Shown here: positions 6,902 through 15,435 of the stretch, piece by piece
Layout of the letters: each line of letters begins with the position of its first letter
Position numbering within the stretch: the stretch's first letter is position 1
From: Acidobacteriota bacterium
GTDB taxonomy: Bacteria > Acidobacteriota > Blastocatellia > Pyrinomonadales > Pyrinomonadaceae
Length of the DNA: 64,000 nucleotides
NCBI GenBank assembly: GCA_016703965.1
Contig: JADJBB010000002.1
Location: 1 to 64,000, forward strand
Reading direction: 5' to 3'
Program-made: the position numbers and the translations under genes
The notes under the pieces: model-generated
What the model was told of the DNA's origin: nothing
What the model saw: the letters and a program-made list of their open reading frames with translations, nothing else
Database searches by the model: none

Positions 6902-9013
6902 ATGGCAAAGAAAAAGAAGATAGCACCAAAGGCTTCAGAGTCTACGGTCGAAGCGATAGTTGAAGAAAAAGCTCCGGCAAGAGCGGTCGTAACAGATTTT
7001 GTCGAACCCGTAAATGCGGCTCTTGAACGAGATAAAGTCTGGCTCGCCTGCTCAGGCGCGATCATCGCCCTCGCGGCGTTCCTGCGCTTTTTCATGCTCA
7101 GCCTCAAGCCTCTTCACCACGACGAAGGCGTCAACGGCTTTTTCCTGACCACGCTTTTTAAGGACGGCATTTACAAATACGACCCGGCGAATTATCATGG
7201 GCCAACTTTGTATTACATCTCGGTCGTCTTCGCCAAATTATTTGGCCTCGAAACGGTTCCGGTGCGAATGAGCATGGCGATCTTTGGCGTACTGATGGTC
7301 GTGCTGGTTTTGTACCTAAAACGCTATATTGGCAAGGTCGGAACGCTCGTTGCAGCATTATTTGTGGCCCTTTCGCCGGGAATGGTGTTTATCTCAAGGT
7401 ATTTTATCCACGAGATCTTCTTTGTCTTTTTGAGCCTTGCGATCGTGCTTTCGGTACTGCTTTTCATGGAGAAACGAAAAGCCGGGCCCGGAGCGATCGC
7501 GTGGATGTCGGTACTGCTTTTTACTGCCTTAGCTCCGGTTTCGCTTAACCTTGCAAAATTTATTGGCGGCGACAACGAGGGAGCTTTGTTTGCATTCCGC
7601 ATCGCTTTTTTTGTCGTCAATGCTGGTTTTGTTTACTACATAATCAACAGATTGCTTGCTTGGGACGAAGGCCGCCCACTTTATTTAGTCCTCGCCTCGG
7701 CGTCGGTTGCTCTGTTTTTTGCAACAAAGGAAACCGCATTTATCACGCTCGGAACGATGGCCATCGCTTGTTTCAGCGTCTGGGTCTGGAAGCAGATAAA
7801 GGACAACGAACCGTACCGGACGAACTGGTTTGGGATCATCCTGGGCATTCACGGAGTCGTAGTGGCGGCGGCACTCTTCAAGCGCGATACGATCGCCGAT
7901 GGCGGTAAGTGGCTTTCCGATGCGTTTTTTCCGGCCAATAAACCCGCCGAGCCTTTTGTTTTCTACGCGATCATCTTCATTTTAGTCGGAACGGTCGCGG
8001 CATGGCTGGTGTTCGTGTCGGATCTTAGAAAGGCAAACAACACTGAATTCGCCGAACCCGTCGAGGTGTCCTGGAAAGCTTTCCGTCAGGGCCTCGGTGA
8101 ACGGTCTGAGATGATCATCACCTGCGCGGCTGTTGCAACGGCATTTGTTTACGTGAGCGTGTTGTTTTTCTCGTCGTTCTTTACCTATGCGGAAGGCGTT
8201 TCCAGAGCTTTCGAGGCTTATGCGATCTGGACCAAAACAGGAAATAAAGACCACACGCAGAGCGGTTACGTCGGATACATAAAATGGGGAATGAAGGTCG
8301 AAGCCCCGATCATGGTTCTATCGATCCTCGGCAGCCTGATCGCATTGCTGAAAGGCAAGCATAAGTTTGCCATCTTCACGGCTTTTTGGGCGATGGGCCT
8401 CGCGGCCGCGTATTCGATCATCCCGTACAAGACTCCGTGGCTCGCTCTCAGCTTCTTGCTTCCGATGTGCATCGCCGCCGGATACGGGCTCGGGCAGATG
8501 TTCAACTCGGGCAGCAAGAATCAGAAATATGCGGCGATCGCTCTCGGCATCATCGGTTCGGGCCTGCTTGCCTATCAATCGTATCAGCATAATTTCGTTC
8601 GCTACGACGATGAAGATGAGCCGTACGTATACGCACACACGCGTCGCGGGCTTCATGACATGGTTAGCGAGATCGAGCGTTATGCAGCGAAGAGCGGGAA
8701 GGACCTGGACGCAACGATAGAGATCGTTTCGCCCGATTATTGGCCCTTGACCTGGTATTTGCACAATTATAAGGCAAATTTCCACGGTTCTCTCGTCGAT
8801 GCGAGTACGTCCGAAATGATCGTGGCAAAAAAGGGTGACCAGGACACCGCGATGATCCAGAAATACTCGACTCATTATAAATACGCAGGCGTCTATCCGC
8901 TCCGTCCGGGGGTCAACTTGGTACTTCTGGTTAGAAAGGATATCGCCGATGCCAAGGATCAGGAGATAAACAAAGTAACCGAATATAAACCTATTCCGGG
9001 CTACACGAACTAG
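6902..9013 (+). CDS. Agl23/TIGR03663-type membrane mannosyltransferase-like protein
   Basis: 703 residues. A charged cytoplasmic N-terminus (~45 residues, KKKKIAPK) precedes many membrane segments. The first external loop holds LKPLHHDEGVNGFF, the Asp-Glu motif typical of GT-C/PMT-type enzymes, followed by YKYDPANYHGPTLYYISV, which recalls the TIGR03663 family called flippase activity-associated protein Agl23. A soluble C-terminal domain (~residues 575-700) contains SPDYWPLTWYLHNY. It likely transfers a sugar from a lipid carrier on the outer face of the inner membrane. It is co-transcribed with the membrane protein 6 nt upstream, and a strong hairpin follows the stop. Confidence 0.8.
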   Translation: MAKKKKIAPKASESTVEAIVEEKAPARAVVTDFVEPVNAALERDKVWLACSGAIIALAAFLRFFMLSLKPLHHDEGVNGFFLTTLFKDGIYKYDPANYHGPTLYYISVVFAKLFGLETVPVRMSMAIFGVLMVVLVLYLKRYIGKVGTLVAALFVALSPGMVFISRYFIHEIFFVFLSLAIVLSVLLFMEKRKAGPGAIAWMSVLLFTALAPVSLNLAKFIGGDNEGALFAFRIAFFVVNAGFVYYIINRLLAWDEGRPLYLVLASASVALFFATKETAFITLGTMAIACFSVWVWKQIKDNEPYRTNWFGIILGIHGVVVAAALFKRDTIADGGKWLSDAFFPANKPAEPFVFYAIIFILVGTVAAWLVFVSDLRKANNTEFAEPVEVSWKAFRQGLGERSEMIITCAAVATAFVYVSVLFFSSFFTYAEGVSRAFEAYAIWTKTGNKDHTQSGYVGYIKWGMKVEAPIMVLSILGSLIALLKGKHKFAIFTAFWAMGLAAAYSIIPYKTPWLALSFLLPMCIAAGYGLGQMFNSGSKNQKYAAIALGIIGSGLLAYQSYQHNFVRYDDEDEPYVYAHTRRGLHDMVSEIERYAAKSGKDLDATIEIVSPDYWPLTWYLHNYKANFHGSLVDASTSEMIVAKKGDQDTAMIQKYSTHYKYAGVYPLRPGVNLVLLVRKDIADAKDQEINKVTEYKPIPGYTN

Positions 9014-9042
9014 GGCCGAAAGACGCCGAGCAGAACCATCAA

Positions 9043-9084
9043 GCGCCGATGACGAAGTGAAGAGCGTCATCGGCGCATTTTCGT
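9043..9084 (+). terminator. Stem-loop terminator after the glycosyltransferase pair
   Basis: A perfect 12-bp stem, GCGCCGATGACG (9043-9054) with its complement at 9065-9076 and a 10-nt loop, is followed by ATTTTCGTT. The T-tract is short but the position 29 nt after the stop fits an intrinsic terminator. Confidence 0.65.
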
Positions 9085-9199
9085 TATGAATGACCGAAAA
9101 CCTTTTCTGGTCATTGTTCGTATAAAAGTAACCATCCAGAACTGAACGGCTGCATCCGTTGGGGTTTTCGGACATAGATATAAAGGAATAAGAAAGATC

Positions 9200-10855
9200 A
9201 TGACAAGACGCCATTTATCACTGATTCTCGTTTTTGTAATGTGGGTGGCTGCCCCTGCTGCGCTCGCACAAAAGTCCGCCAAGCCTGCGGCCAAGCCGTC
9301 GACACCGAGCTTTGGCAATGTGGACGGGATCTCCGCGAAGCAGCTTCGCGAATATCTGACGTTCATCGCGTCGGACGAGCTCGAGGGCCGCGATACGCCT
9401 TCGCGGGGGCTCGACATCGCCGCGATGTTCATTGCACAGCACCTGTCGAGCTGGGGAATCAAGCCGGCGGGCGACAACGGCAGCTACTTTCAAAAGATCC
9501 CGCTGCGGCTGAACAAGATCGACACGGACAAGACGCGGCTTGAGATAAACGGGCAGTCGTACACATACGGCAAGGACTTCCTGGCGAGCCAGATCGGTGC
9601 CAATATCGCGGGAGCACCGCTCGTCTTTGTCGGTAACGGCTGGGTCATCAAATCGAAGAACATTGATCCGTACGCTGGGCTCGACATCAAGGACAAGGTC
9701 GTCGTCGTGGTCAATACGCTGCCGAAGGGAATTACATTCAATGATCTCAAAGGCCCGGCTGGCGGTGATTGGTTTTCGCCGCCGCTTTACGCTCAGACGA
9801 ATGGTGCGAAGGCGGTGATCGCGTTCTCGTCGTTCGGTAACCTGGCAAATTGGGAAGGCGTGAAGTGGAACCAGTCCGAGAAAGGGCAGGTCGAATTCGG
9901 CAAGCCGCAGACTCAGATCACGATACCGACATTCACCGTGACGCCGCGGGTGATCGGGGCAATGTTCGCCGGGGAAAAGGCGAGTGGCGGCAGCTTGTTC
10001 ACCAGATCGATCACCGGCGATGCGATGGATTCATTCGACCTCAAGGCCGCGAAGAAGTTGAACGCGACCGTTGCTGTCAAGACCGAGAACATTCACACGC
10101 AAAATGTCGTAGGGATACTCGAAGGTTCGGATCCGGTCCTCAAAAATGAATACGTTGCGATCGGAGCACATTACGACCACGTCGGGATGAATCCCTTCGC
10201 GGCGGGCGACGACAAGATCTGGAACGGCGCCGACGATGACGGCAGCGGCACGGTCGCCGTACTGTCGATCGCCGAGGCTTTTGCAAAGGGCAAGGAACGG
10301 CCGAAGCGTTCGATGTTGTTTATCTGGCACGCCGGCGAGGAAAAAGGACTTTGGGGCAGTGAGTATTTCGCCAATAATCCGACGGTGCCGATCACGTCGA
10401 TCATCACCGAGTTGAACATCGACATGATCGGACGCTACCAGAATCCGGGCGATGAAAATCATCCGCAGAACAAGAACCTCCCGAAACAGGGCGAGGTCTT
10501 CACGATCGGTTCGCGAATGATGAGCACCGAACTCGGTGATCTCAGCGATAGTGTCAACAAGACGTTTTTGAATCTCGCATTCAATACAAAATACGACGAT
10601 CCTAAGGATCCGGAACAGTTCTTTTACCGCTCCGATCATTTCAATTACGCGAAAAAAGGAATACCGATCATCTTTTACATGGACGGCAGCCACGCGGATT
10701 ATCATCAGCCGTCTGATTCGGTCGAGAAGATAAATTTCGAATCGATGGAGAAAGTGACCAAGACCATAATGGCGACCGGTTGGACATTGGCGAACACTGC
10801 AAAACGTCCGACGGTCGACAAGCCCCTGCCGGCATCCGTGCTTGCTGGGAATTAG
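9200..10855 (+). CDS. Secreted M28-family metallopeptidase
   Basis: 551 residues with a signal peptide ending at ALAQ (residue ~24). A PA-like insert spans about 125-270. The M28 zinc site is complete: HYDHVG (His324), ADDDGSG (Asp346-347), GEEKG (Glu380-381), NIDMIGR (Asp408) and RSDHFNY (His480). It is a periplasmic or secreted di-zinc aminopeptidase or carboxypeptidase. It starts a run of four exported proteins on the + strand, which suggests a function in protein or peptide turnover outside the cytoplasm. Length is normal for the PA-containing subgroup. Confidence 0.92.
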   Translation: MTRRHLSLILVFVMWVAAPAALAQKSAKPAAKPSTPSFGNVDGISAKQLREYLTFIASDELEGRDTPSRGLDIAAMFIAQHLSSWGIKPAGDNGSYFQKIPLRLNKIDTDKTRLEINGQSYTYGKDFLASQIGANIAGAPLVFVGNGWVIKSKNIDPYAGLDIKDKVVVVVNTLPKGITFNDLKGPAGGDWFSPPLYAQTNGAKAVIAFSSFGNLANWEGVKWNQSEKGQVEFGKPQTQITIPTFTVTPRVIGAMFAGEKASGGSLFTRSITGDAMDSFDLKAAKKLNATVAVKTENIHTQNVVGILEGSDPVLKNEYVAIGAHYDHVGMNPFAAGDDKIWNGADDDGSGTVAVLSIAEAFAKGKERPKRSMLFIWHAGEEKGLWGSEYFANNPTVPITSIITELNIDMIGRYQNPGDENHPQNKNLPKQGEVFTIGSRMMSTELGDLSDSVNKTFLNLAFNTKYDDPKDPEQFFYRSDHFNYAKKGIPIIFYMDGSHADYHQPSDSVEKINFESMEKVTKTIMATGWTLANTAKRPTVDKPLPASVLAGN

Positions 10856-10936
10856 GCTAGCAGGCAGACATCGTCCTGCTCGATGCAAATCCGTTCGACG
10901 ACGCTTTCGCAGTGCGGAACTAAAGGAAATCAAATA

Positions 10937-11881
10937 ATGATGAAAATAACATTGCTGCCCGTGATCATATGCGTGCTATCGACTGTTGCCTTTGCCCAGG
11001 ATGACCGATCAATGGTGATGGCCGTCGTAGATCAGCTTTTTGCCGGAATGAAGTTGAAGAGCGCTGAGCAGCTCAAAGGCGTCTTCACCCCTGAAGCTCA
11101 ATTTATAGCGATCGACAAACCGCTCGACGGCAAAGGGATCTCGACGTCGAGGGTGACGACCGGCGAGGCCTTCGTGAAGATGATCTCCGAATCGAAGAGC
11201 CCCGATTATGTCGAGAAGATGATTAATCCCGACGTACGGATATCCGGCGATATGGCAACGGTCTCGGGCAGGTATACATTCTACGTCGGCGATAAATTCT
11301 CGCATTGCGGGACCGACGTCTTTAATCTCGTTCGCACGGTTGCGGGTTGGAAGATCGCGCAGGGAGCATTCACGCTCGAGTTTCAATGCGATCGTGACCT
11401 GAAAGCGGTTGATGTACCAAAGATCGACGCGAATCCGGCTGACGTTGCAACGCTCGACGGCATCATCAAGGCGTTTTACGCGACCATCACTGGCCCAAAG
11501 GGACAACCGAGACAATGGGCCAGAGACCGGACGCTGTATATTCCGGATGTCCGTTTTGTCAGCATGGGCGAACAGGACGGTAAGATCCGTGCCGGAGTGT
11601 TGAGTCATCAGCAATTCGTCAATGGTAACAACGAGAATTTTGTCACGAACGGCTTTACAGAACGCGAGATCAACCGGGTTACCCAGCGGTTCGGTAATAT
11701 CGCACATGTCCTTTCGACGTACGAATACTCCAACGACGATAGATCCGAAAAGGGCTGCGGCGTAAACAGCATCGAGCTTTATTGGGACGGAACTCGCTGG
11801 TGGATCTCGGCTGCGAGCTGGGATGACGAACGGCCGAATAATCCGATCCCGAAAGAGTATCTGCCCAAAGCGAAACCGTAG
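10937..11881 (+). CDS. Secreted tandem NTF2/SnoaL-like domain protein
   Basis: 314 residues from the ATG at 10937, which has AAAGGAAAT just upstream. The longer frame from 10883 adds residues with no signal-peptide character. A signal peptide (ITLLPVIICVLSTVAFAQ) precedes two NTF2-like folds: residues ~20-135 (VVDQLFAGMKLKSAEQLKGVF, ending in RTVAGWKIAQGAF) and ~155-305 (LDGIIKAFYATITGPKGQPR, ending in GTRWWISAASWDDE). Such proteins usually have no catalytic assignment; binding of a small ligand is possible. It follows the M28 peptidase gene by 81 nt. Confidence 0.75.
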   Translation: MMKITLLPVIICVLSTVAFAQDDRSMVMAVVDQLFAGMKLKSAEQLKGVFTPEAQFIAIDKPLDGKGISTSRVTTGEAFVKMISESKSPDYVEKMINPDVRISGDMATVSGRYTFYVGDKFSHCGTDVFNLVRTVAGWKIAQGAFTLEFQCDRDLKAVDVPKIDANPADVATLDGIIKAFYATITGPKGQPRQWARDRTLYIPDVRFVSMGEQDGKIRAGVLSHQQFVNGNNENFVTNGFTEREINRVTQRFGNIAHVLSTYEYSNDDRSEKGCGVNSIELYWDGTRWWISAASWDDERPNNPIPKEYLPKAKP

Positions 11882-11922
11882 TCTAGAGCAAACCTTTTGA
11901 TCCGATTCTTCGTTAACTCATT

Positions 11923-12684
11923 ATGAAAATATTCAAATTAACCCTTTTGTTGATTCTCCTGGCAATGCCGGCTTTTGCTGGCGACATTAAATCTGGCGAC
12001 GACGTTATTGCCGCGATGTACAAGAAATACGCCGGTAAATGGTACAAAACGCTGACATTCGTTCAGAAGACGATTCATCATAAGGATGACGGAACTTCGA
12101 CGTCGGAGATTTGGTACGAGGCGATGACCGTTCCCGGCAAACTGAGGATCGATTTTGCGGATTCGAAGACCGGTGATGGCATTCTGTTCGCGGACGGCAA
12201 GATCTACTCATTCCGTGACGGAAAGCCCGCGACTGGACGGCCGTTGGTGCATCCGTTGATGGTGCTGGGTTTCGACGTTTATGGCCAGCCGGCGGCGACG
12301 ACTGTCGAACAGGTCAAAGGCCTGGGTATCGACCTGTCCGTTGTTCACGAGGAAAAATGGATGGGCAAGGATGTCTACGTGGTCGGTGCCAAACAGGGTG
12401 ACGTGACAACGCCGCAATTCTGGGTCGATGAGAAAGATCTAGTTTTTGTGCGGCTAATACAGACTCAGGGCCGCGATAAAAAGAGCGTCGCGGAGACCCA
12501 GTTCAACCGATATGTAAAAGCCAAGGGCGGCTGGGTTGCGGCCGAAGTCAAGTTCTTTGTCGATGGCAAGCCAACGACCACTGAGGAGTATTCGGACATT
12601 CAGGCGGGCATGTCCCTGAATCCTGACCTTTGGAATCCTGATAAATGGACGACGGTTGACAAGACTTATTATAAAAAGAAGTAG
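11923..12684 (+). CDS. LolA/LolB-like outer-membrane lipoprotein-sorting-type protein
   Basis: 253 residues with a signal peptide (LLLILLAMPAFAG). The mature part is a mostly antiparallel beta protein: FVQKTIHHKDDGTSTSEIWY, KLRIDFADSKTGDGILFADG and the later KWMGKDVYVVGAK and QFWVDEKDLVFVRL. This resembles the half-barrel LolA/LolB/MucB fold family used for lipoprotein transport or lipid binding. The true LolA function is not proven; many Acidobacteriota carry such paralogues. It lies in the same orientation as its exported neighbours. Confidence 0.65.
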   Translation: MKIFKLTLLLILLAMPAFAGDIKSGDDVIAAMYKKYAGKWYKTLTFVQKTIHHKDDGTSTSEIWYEAMTVPGKLRIDFADSKTGDGILFADGKIYSFRDGKPATGRPLVHPLMVLGFDVYGQPAATTVEQVKGLGIDLSVVHEEKWMGKDVYVVGAKQGDVTTPQFWVDEKDLVFVRLIQTQGRDKKSVAETQFNRYVKAKGGWVAAEVKFFVDGKPTTTEEYSDIQAGMSLNPDLWNPDKWTTVDKTYYKKK

Positions 12685-12741
12685 CCCGTCGCGGAGCACC
12701 GCGCTACAATTGCAGGCATTCTAGTCTTAGGAGTTCATTAA

Positions 12742-14028
12742 ATGAGAGTGCTTGCTGCTTTTTTTATTCTTTGTTCAATTGCTGTATCGGCCTTCGGAGT
12801 CGATATGTCGGCCGAGATCAATGCGGCTACGGCCAAGGTAATGCCGCAGGTCATAGAATGGCGGCGTTATCTGCACCAACATCCTGAACTTGGCAATCGC
12901 GAGGTCGAAACCGCCAAATACGTCGCCGAACGCTTGAAAAAGCTTGGCATCGACGTCAAAACGGGCGTCGCAAAGACCGGCGTTGTCGGAATCCTGAAAG
13001 GTGGCCAGCCAGGGCCCGTCATTGGCTTGCGAGCCGATATGGACGGCCTGCCGGTGACGGAGCGCGTCGATGTTCCTTACAGATCAACGGTGAAAAGCGA
13101 GTATAACGGCCAGACGGTTGGCGTTATGCACGCTTGCGGACATGATACGCACGTAGCGATGCTGCTGGGAACGGCGACAGTTCTTTCCGGCATGAGGGAC
13201 AAGATCAAGGGAACGGTCGTATTCATCTTTCAACCGGCTGAAGAAGGTGCTCCGGCGGGTGAGACCGGCGGGGCTTCGGATATGGTCAAGGAAGGCGTGA
13301 TGGACAATCCGAAGATAGACGCGATCTTTGGAATTCATATCAACTCCGCGACCGAGATCGGTAAGATCAAATATAAATCCGGGGCCGAGATGGCGGCGAG
13401 CGATTGGTTCAGCATCAAGATAAAGGGCGTGCAATCGCACGGTGCGTATCCGTGGCAGGGAATCGACCCGATAGCGGTGGCGACGCAGATATATACGGGT
13501 CTGCAGATGATCGTTTCACGGCAGTCTGAACTTCCGAAAGCTCCGGTGATCATCACGGTAGGCAAGATGACCGCCGGCGTCCGTGAGAACATCATTCCTG
13601 AGGAAGTCGTCATGGCGGGAACCATCAGAACGCTTGATACTGAGATGCAGAATGAGGTTCACGAAAAGATCCGCCGAACCGCTACCAAGATAGCGGAAAG
13701 CATGGGAGCTACCGCAGAAGTTACGATCGATCGCAAAACTCCGGTAACGTATAACACTCCCGCGCTAGTCAAAAAAATGCTTCCATCACTCGAAAAAGCA
13801 GCAGGAATCGGCAATGTTATCGACGCCGAATGGGTGACCGGAGCGGAAGATTTTGCTTTTTATGGCGAAAAGGCTCCCGCGTTCTTTTTCTTTGTGGGGG
13901 GAATGCCTAAGGGTAACGATCCGAAAAAAGCGCCGTCGCACCATACGCCCGATTTCCTTATTGATGACAGCCGGTTGGACGTTGGCGTGAAAGCATTCTG
14001 TAATATTGTGTTTGATTACACGAAATAG
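12742..14028 (+). CDS. Exported M20-family amidohydrolase (IAA-amino acid/N-acyl amino acid hydrolase type)
   Basis: 428 residues with an N-terminal signal peptide (FFILCSIAVSAFG). The M20D signatures are all present: LRADMDGLPV, HACGHDTHVAMLLG (130-143), the catalytic/metal pair in QPAEEG (Glu167-168), GIHI, and a dimerisation domain containing SHGAYPWQGIDPI. It would hydrolyse an N-acyl amino acid, hippurate-like compound or small peptide in the periplasm. AGGAG lies 8 nt before the ATG (TTAGGAGTTCATTAAATG). A bidirectional terminator follows. Confidence 0.9.
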   Translation: MRVLAAFFILCSIAVSAFGVDMSAEINAATAKVMPQVIEWRRYLHQHPELGNREVETAKYVAERLKKLGIDVKTGVAKTGVVGILKGGQPGPVIGLRADMDGLPVTERVDVPYRSTVKSEYNGQTVGVMHACGHDTHVAMLLGTATVLSGMRDKIKGTVVFIFQPAEEGAPAGETGGASDMVKEGVMDNPKIDAIFGIHINSATEIGKIKYKSGAEMAASDWFSIKIKGVQSHGAYPWQGIDPIAVATQIYTGLQMIVSRQSELPKAPVIITVGKMTAGVRENIIPEEVVMAGTIRTLDTEMQNEVHEKIRRTATKIAESMGATAEVTIDRKTPVTYNTPALVKKMLPSLEKAAGIGNVIDAEWVTGAEDFAFYGEKAPAFFFFVGGMPKGNDPKKAPSHHTPDFLIDDSRLDVGVKAFCNIVFDYTK

Positions 14029-14050
14029 CCGCCAGCGAGATAAATATATT

Positions 14051-14089
14051 AAAAAAAGCGGGTCCGGCCCAATTGCCGCCCGCTTTTTT
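14051..14089. terminator. Bidirectional intrinsic terminator
   Basis: AAAAAAAGCGGG (14051-14062) pairs with CCCGCTTTTTT (14079-14089). It has T-runs on both strands and lies between the convergent amidohydrolase and dps genes. Confidence 0.85.
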
Positions 14090-14111
14090 CTATTTTGACA
14101 GTCTAATGCTC

Positions 14112-14588
14112 TTAGCTTTGCAGATGTGCTTCGACAAACCAGAGCTGTTTGTCGATCGCCCTTGAAATACCCGTGAACAGATCAGCGGTGTCGGCATCTC
14201 CGAGTTCGTCAGTCGTATCGATATCGGCTCGAACTTTTTTGCCGAAATCCGCGAGTGCCGTCGAAAGTGCATCAACGTGGGCAGCACCGTCAGTGATCTC
14301 AAGCGGATACTCCGCGAGCGATGAGTTCTGAGCGGCCACTCGGATCGTCCCGAGGGCGGTTCCGCCGAGTGTCGTGATGCGTTCTGCGATATCATCGACG
14401 TGCGTATCGAGCTCTGTTGCGACCTGATCGAAAAGCTCGTGGAGGGCGATGAAGTTCATTCCCTTTACATTCCAATGAGCCTGTTTTGCCTGTGATTTCA
14501 GATCCGAAGCGTCCGCGAGCCGCTGATTTAGGATCGCAATTATCTTTTCCCGTTTTCCTTTCGCAATGTCTATTTTTGTATTGTGCAT
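14112..14588 (-). CDS. dps: Dps ferritin-like DNA-protection protein
   Basis: 158 residues from the ATG at 14588; the longer frame to 14780 crosses the promoter and is rejected. The ferroxidase residues of Dps are visible: QAKQAHWNVKG, LHELFDQVATELDTHVDDIAERI. The C-terminal helix ends in KQLWFVEAHLQ. Dps dodecamers store iron, consume peroxide and coat DNA in stressed cells. It is monocistronic, ends at the bidirectional terminator, and is preceded by a promoter overlapped by a Fur/PerR-type palindrome, so peroxide or iron control is likely. Confidence 0.95.
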   Translation of the reverse strand: MHNTKIDIAKGKREKIIAILNQRLADASDLKSQAKQAHWNVKGMNFIALHELFDQVATELDTHVDDIAERITTLGGTALGTIRVAAQNSSLAEYPLEITDGAAHVDALSTALADFGKKVRADIDTTDELGDADTADLFTGISRAIDKQLWFVEAHLQS

Positions 14589-14602
14589 AGTCTTCCCTAT
14601 CG

Positions 14603-14639
14603 TTAGAATTATTCTAATTCTTATAATGCCAAGTGTCAA
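14603..14639 (-). promoter_or_regulatory. dps promoter with overlapping Fur/PerR-type box
   Basis: On the minus strand there is TTGACA (plus 14634-14639), exactly 17 nt, then TAGAAT (plus 14611-14616), a near-consensus sigma-70 promoter. A perfect 7-1-7 palindrome, TTAGAATTATTCTAA (14603-14617), covers the -10. It closely resembles the PerR box (TTATAAT-N-ATTATAA), so binding of a Fur-family repressor would block transcription. Confidence 0.8.
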
Positions 14640-14715
14640 GAGCGGGTGTGGTATGAACAGATCCTGGGATCGAATTGACCGTGAGAGATTATTAACGGCG
14701 TCGCAATGCGGCGAC

Positions 14716-15435
14716 CTATCTTGTGATCCTGGTATTGCCAAACGGCCGGGTACCGCGGTTAGGAACGAACCGGTTTCCACTCGTGCCGCGGAATAGAGGA
14801 GTAAAAACCCATTTCGAGCGGCTTTCGATCCCGTAATACGAAATGATCGATTTTCCTTTGCTCTGACTGGCGACGCCGATGAACGGAGTATTCTCTGTCA
14901 TTAGATCAAGACTGAGGTCGTCATCATCCTCACTTTCGACCTCATCATCGGTTTCAGTGTTCAGAGCGCTGACCACCACTATTCCATAGCGGTCGAGAGT
15001 AGGGCTTGAGTTCGATGGCAAGGTTCCGCCATTATATGCCTGAACCCGCTTGGCGAAGGGCCCAAGCGACGTTGCGTCCGCCTTGATCAATCGCCAGCGT
15101 CCGTCCTCGCTGAGCGGGTCGATCGCTGCTGATGCTCGCAATATCTGACGTTTCTTCGTGCCCTGCGGAAGTCCTTCGAGCAGGTCATCCATTGAACTTG
15201 GCAGACGAGAGCCGCGATAGAATTCGACATACTGCCGGATAGCTTCAGCGACCTCTTCGCCGCGGCGGATCGATTCGAGTTCCTTCTCGCGCTGTATTTC
15301 CTGTTGGATCGATGGTGCGACTGCGAGCAGCCCAATAGCGAAGACCGTCATGACGGCCATGACAGCGAGCAAGGTCATACCGCTTTCGGTTTTTCTATCT
15401 CGGCCGTGGTGGATCGTCATTGTCGTCAACATCAT
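14716..15435 (-). CDS. Pseudopilin-like protein of a type II secretion/type IV pilus system
   Basis: About 239 residues from the ATG at 15435 (ATGs at 15432 and 15420 are alternatives), overlapping the end of the upstream gene. A prepilin-type N-terminus is present: a basic leader (HHGRDRKTESG) and then MTLLAVMAVMTVFAIGLLAV, with the cleavage Gly but no Glu at mature position 5, so it is an atypical (pseudo)pilin. A helical region EIQREKELESIRRGEEVAEAI matches GspG-like proteins, followed by a globular part with an acidic loop (EVESEDDDDLSLD). It is the last gene of the PilN-PilO-PilP-like operon. Confidence 0.75.
   Translation of the reverse strand: MMLTTMTIHHGRDRKTESGMTLLAVMAVMTVFAIGLLAVAPSIQQEIQREKELESIRRGEEVAEAIRQYVEFYRGSRLPSSMDDLLEGLPQGTKKRQILRASAAIDPLSEDGRWRLIKADATSLGPFAKRVQAYNGGTLPSNSSPTLDRYGIVVVSALNTETDDEVESEDDDDLSLDLMTENTPFIGVASQSKGKSIISYYGIESRSKWVFTPLFRGTSGNRFVPNRGTRPFGNTRITR

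Noticed and set aside
8318..9214. Minus-strand frame of 298 codons
   Set aside because: It lies opposite the Agl23-type gene, whose membrane and motif structure is clear; the minus product is basic and unrecognisable.
10031..10933. Minus-strand frame of 300 codons
   Set aside because: It is antisense to the M28 peptidase with its complete zinc site.
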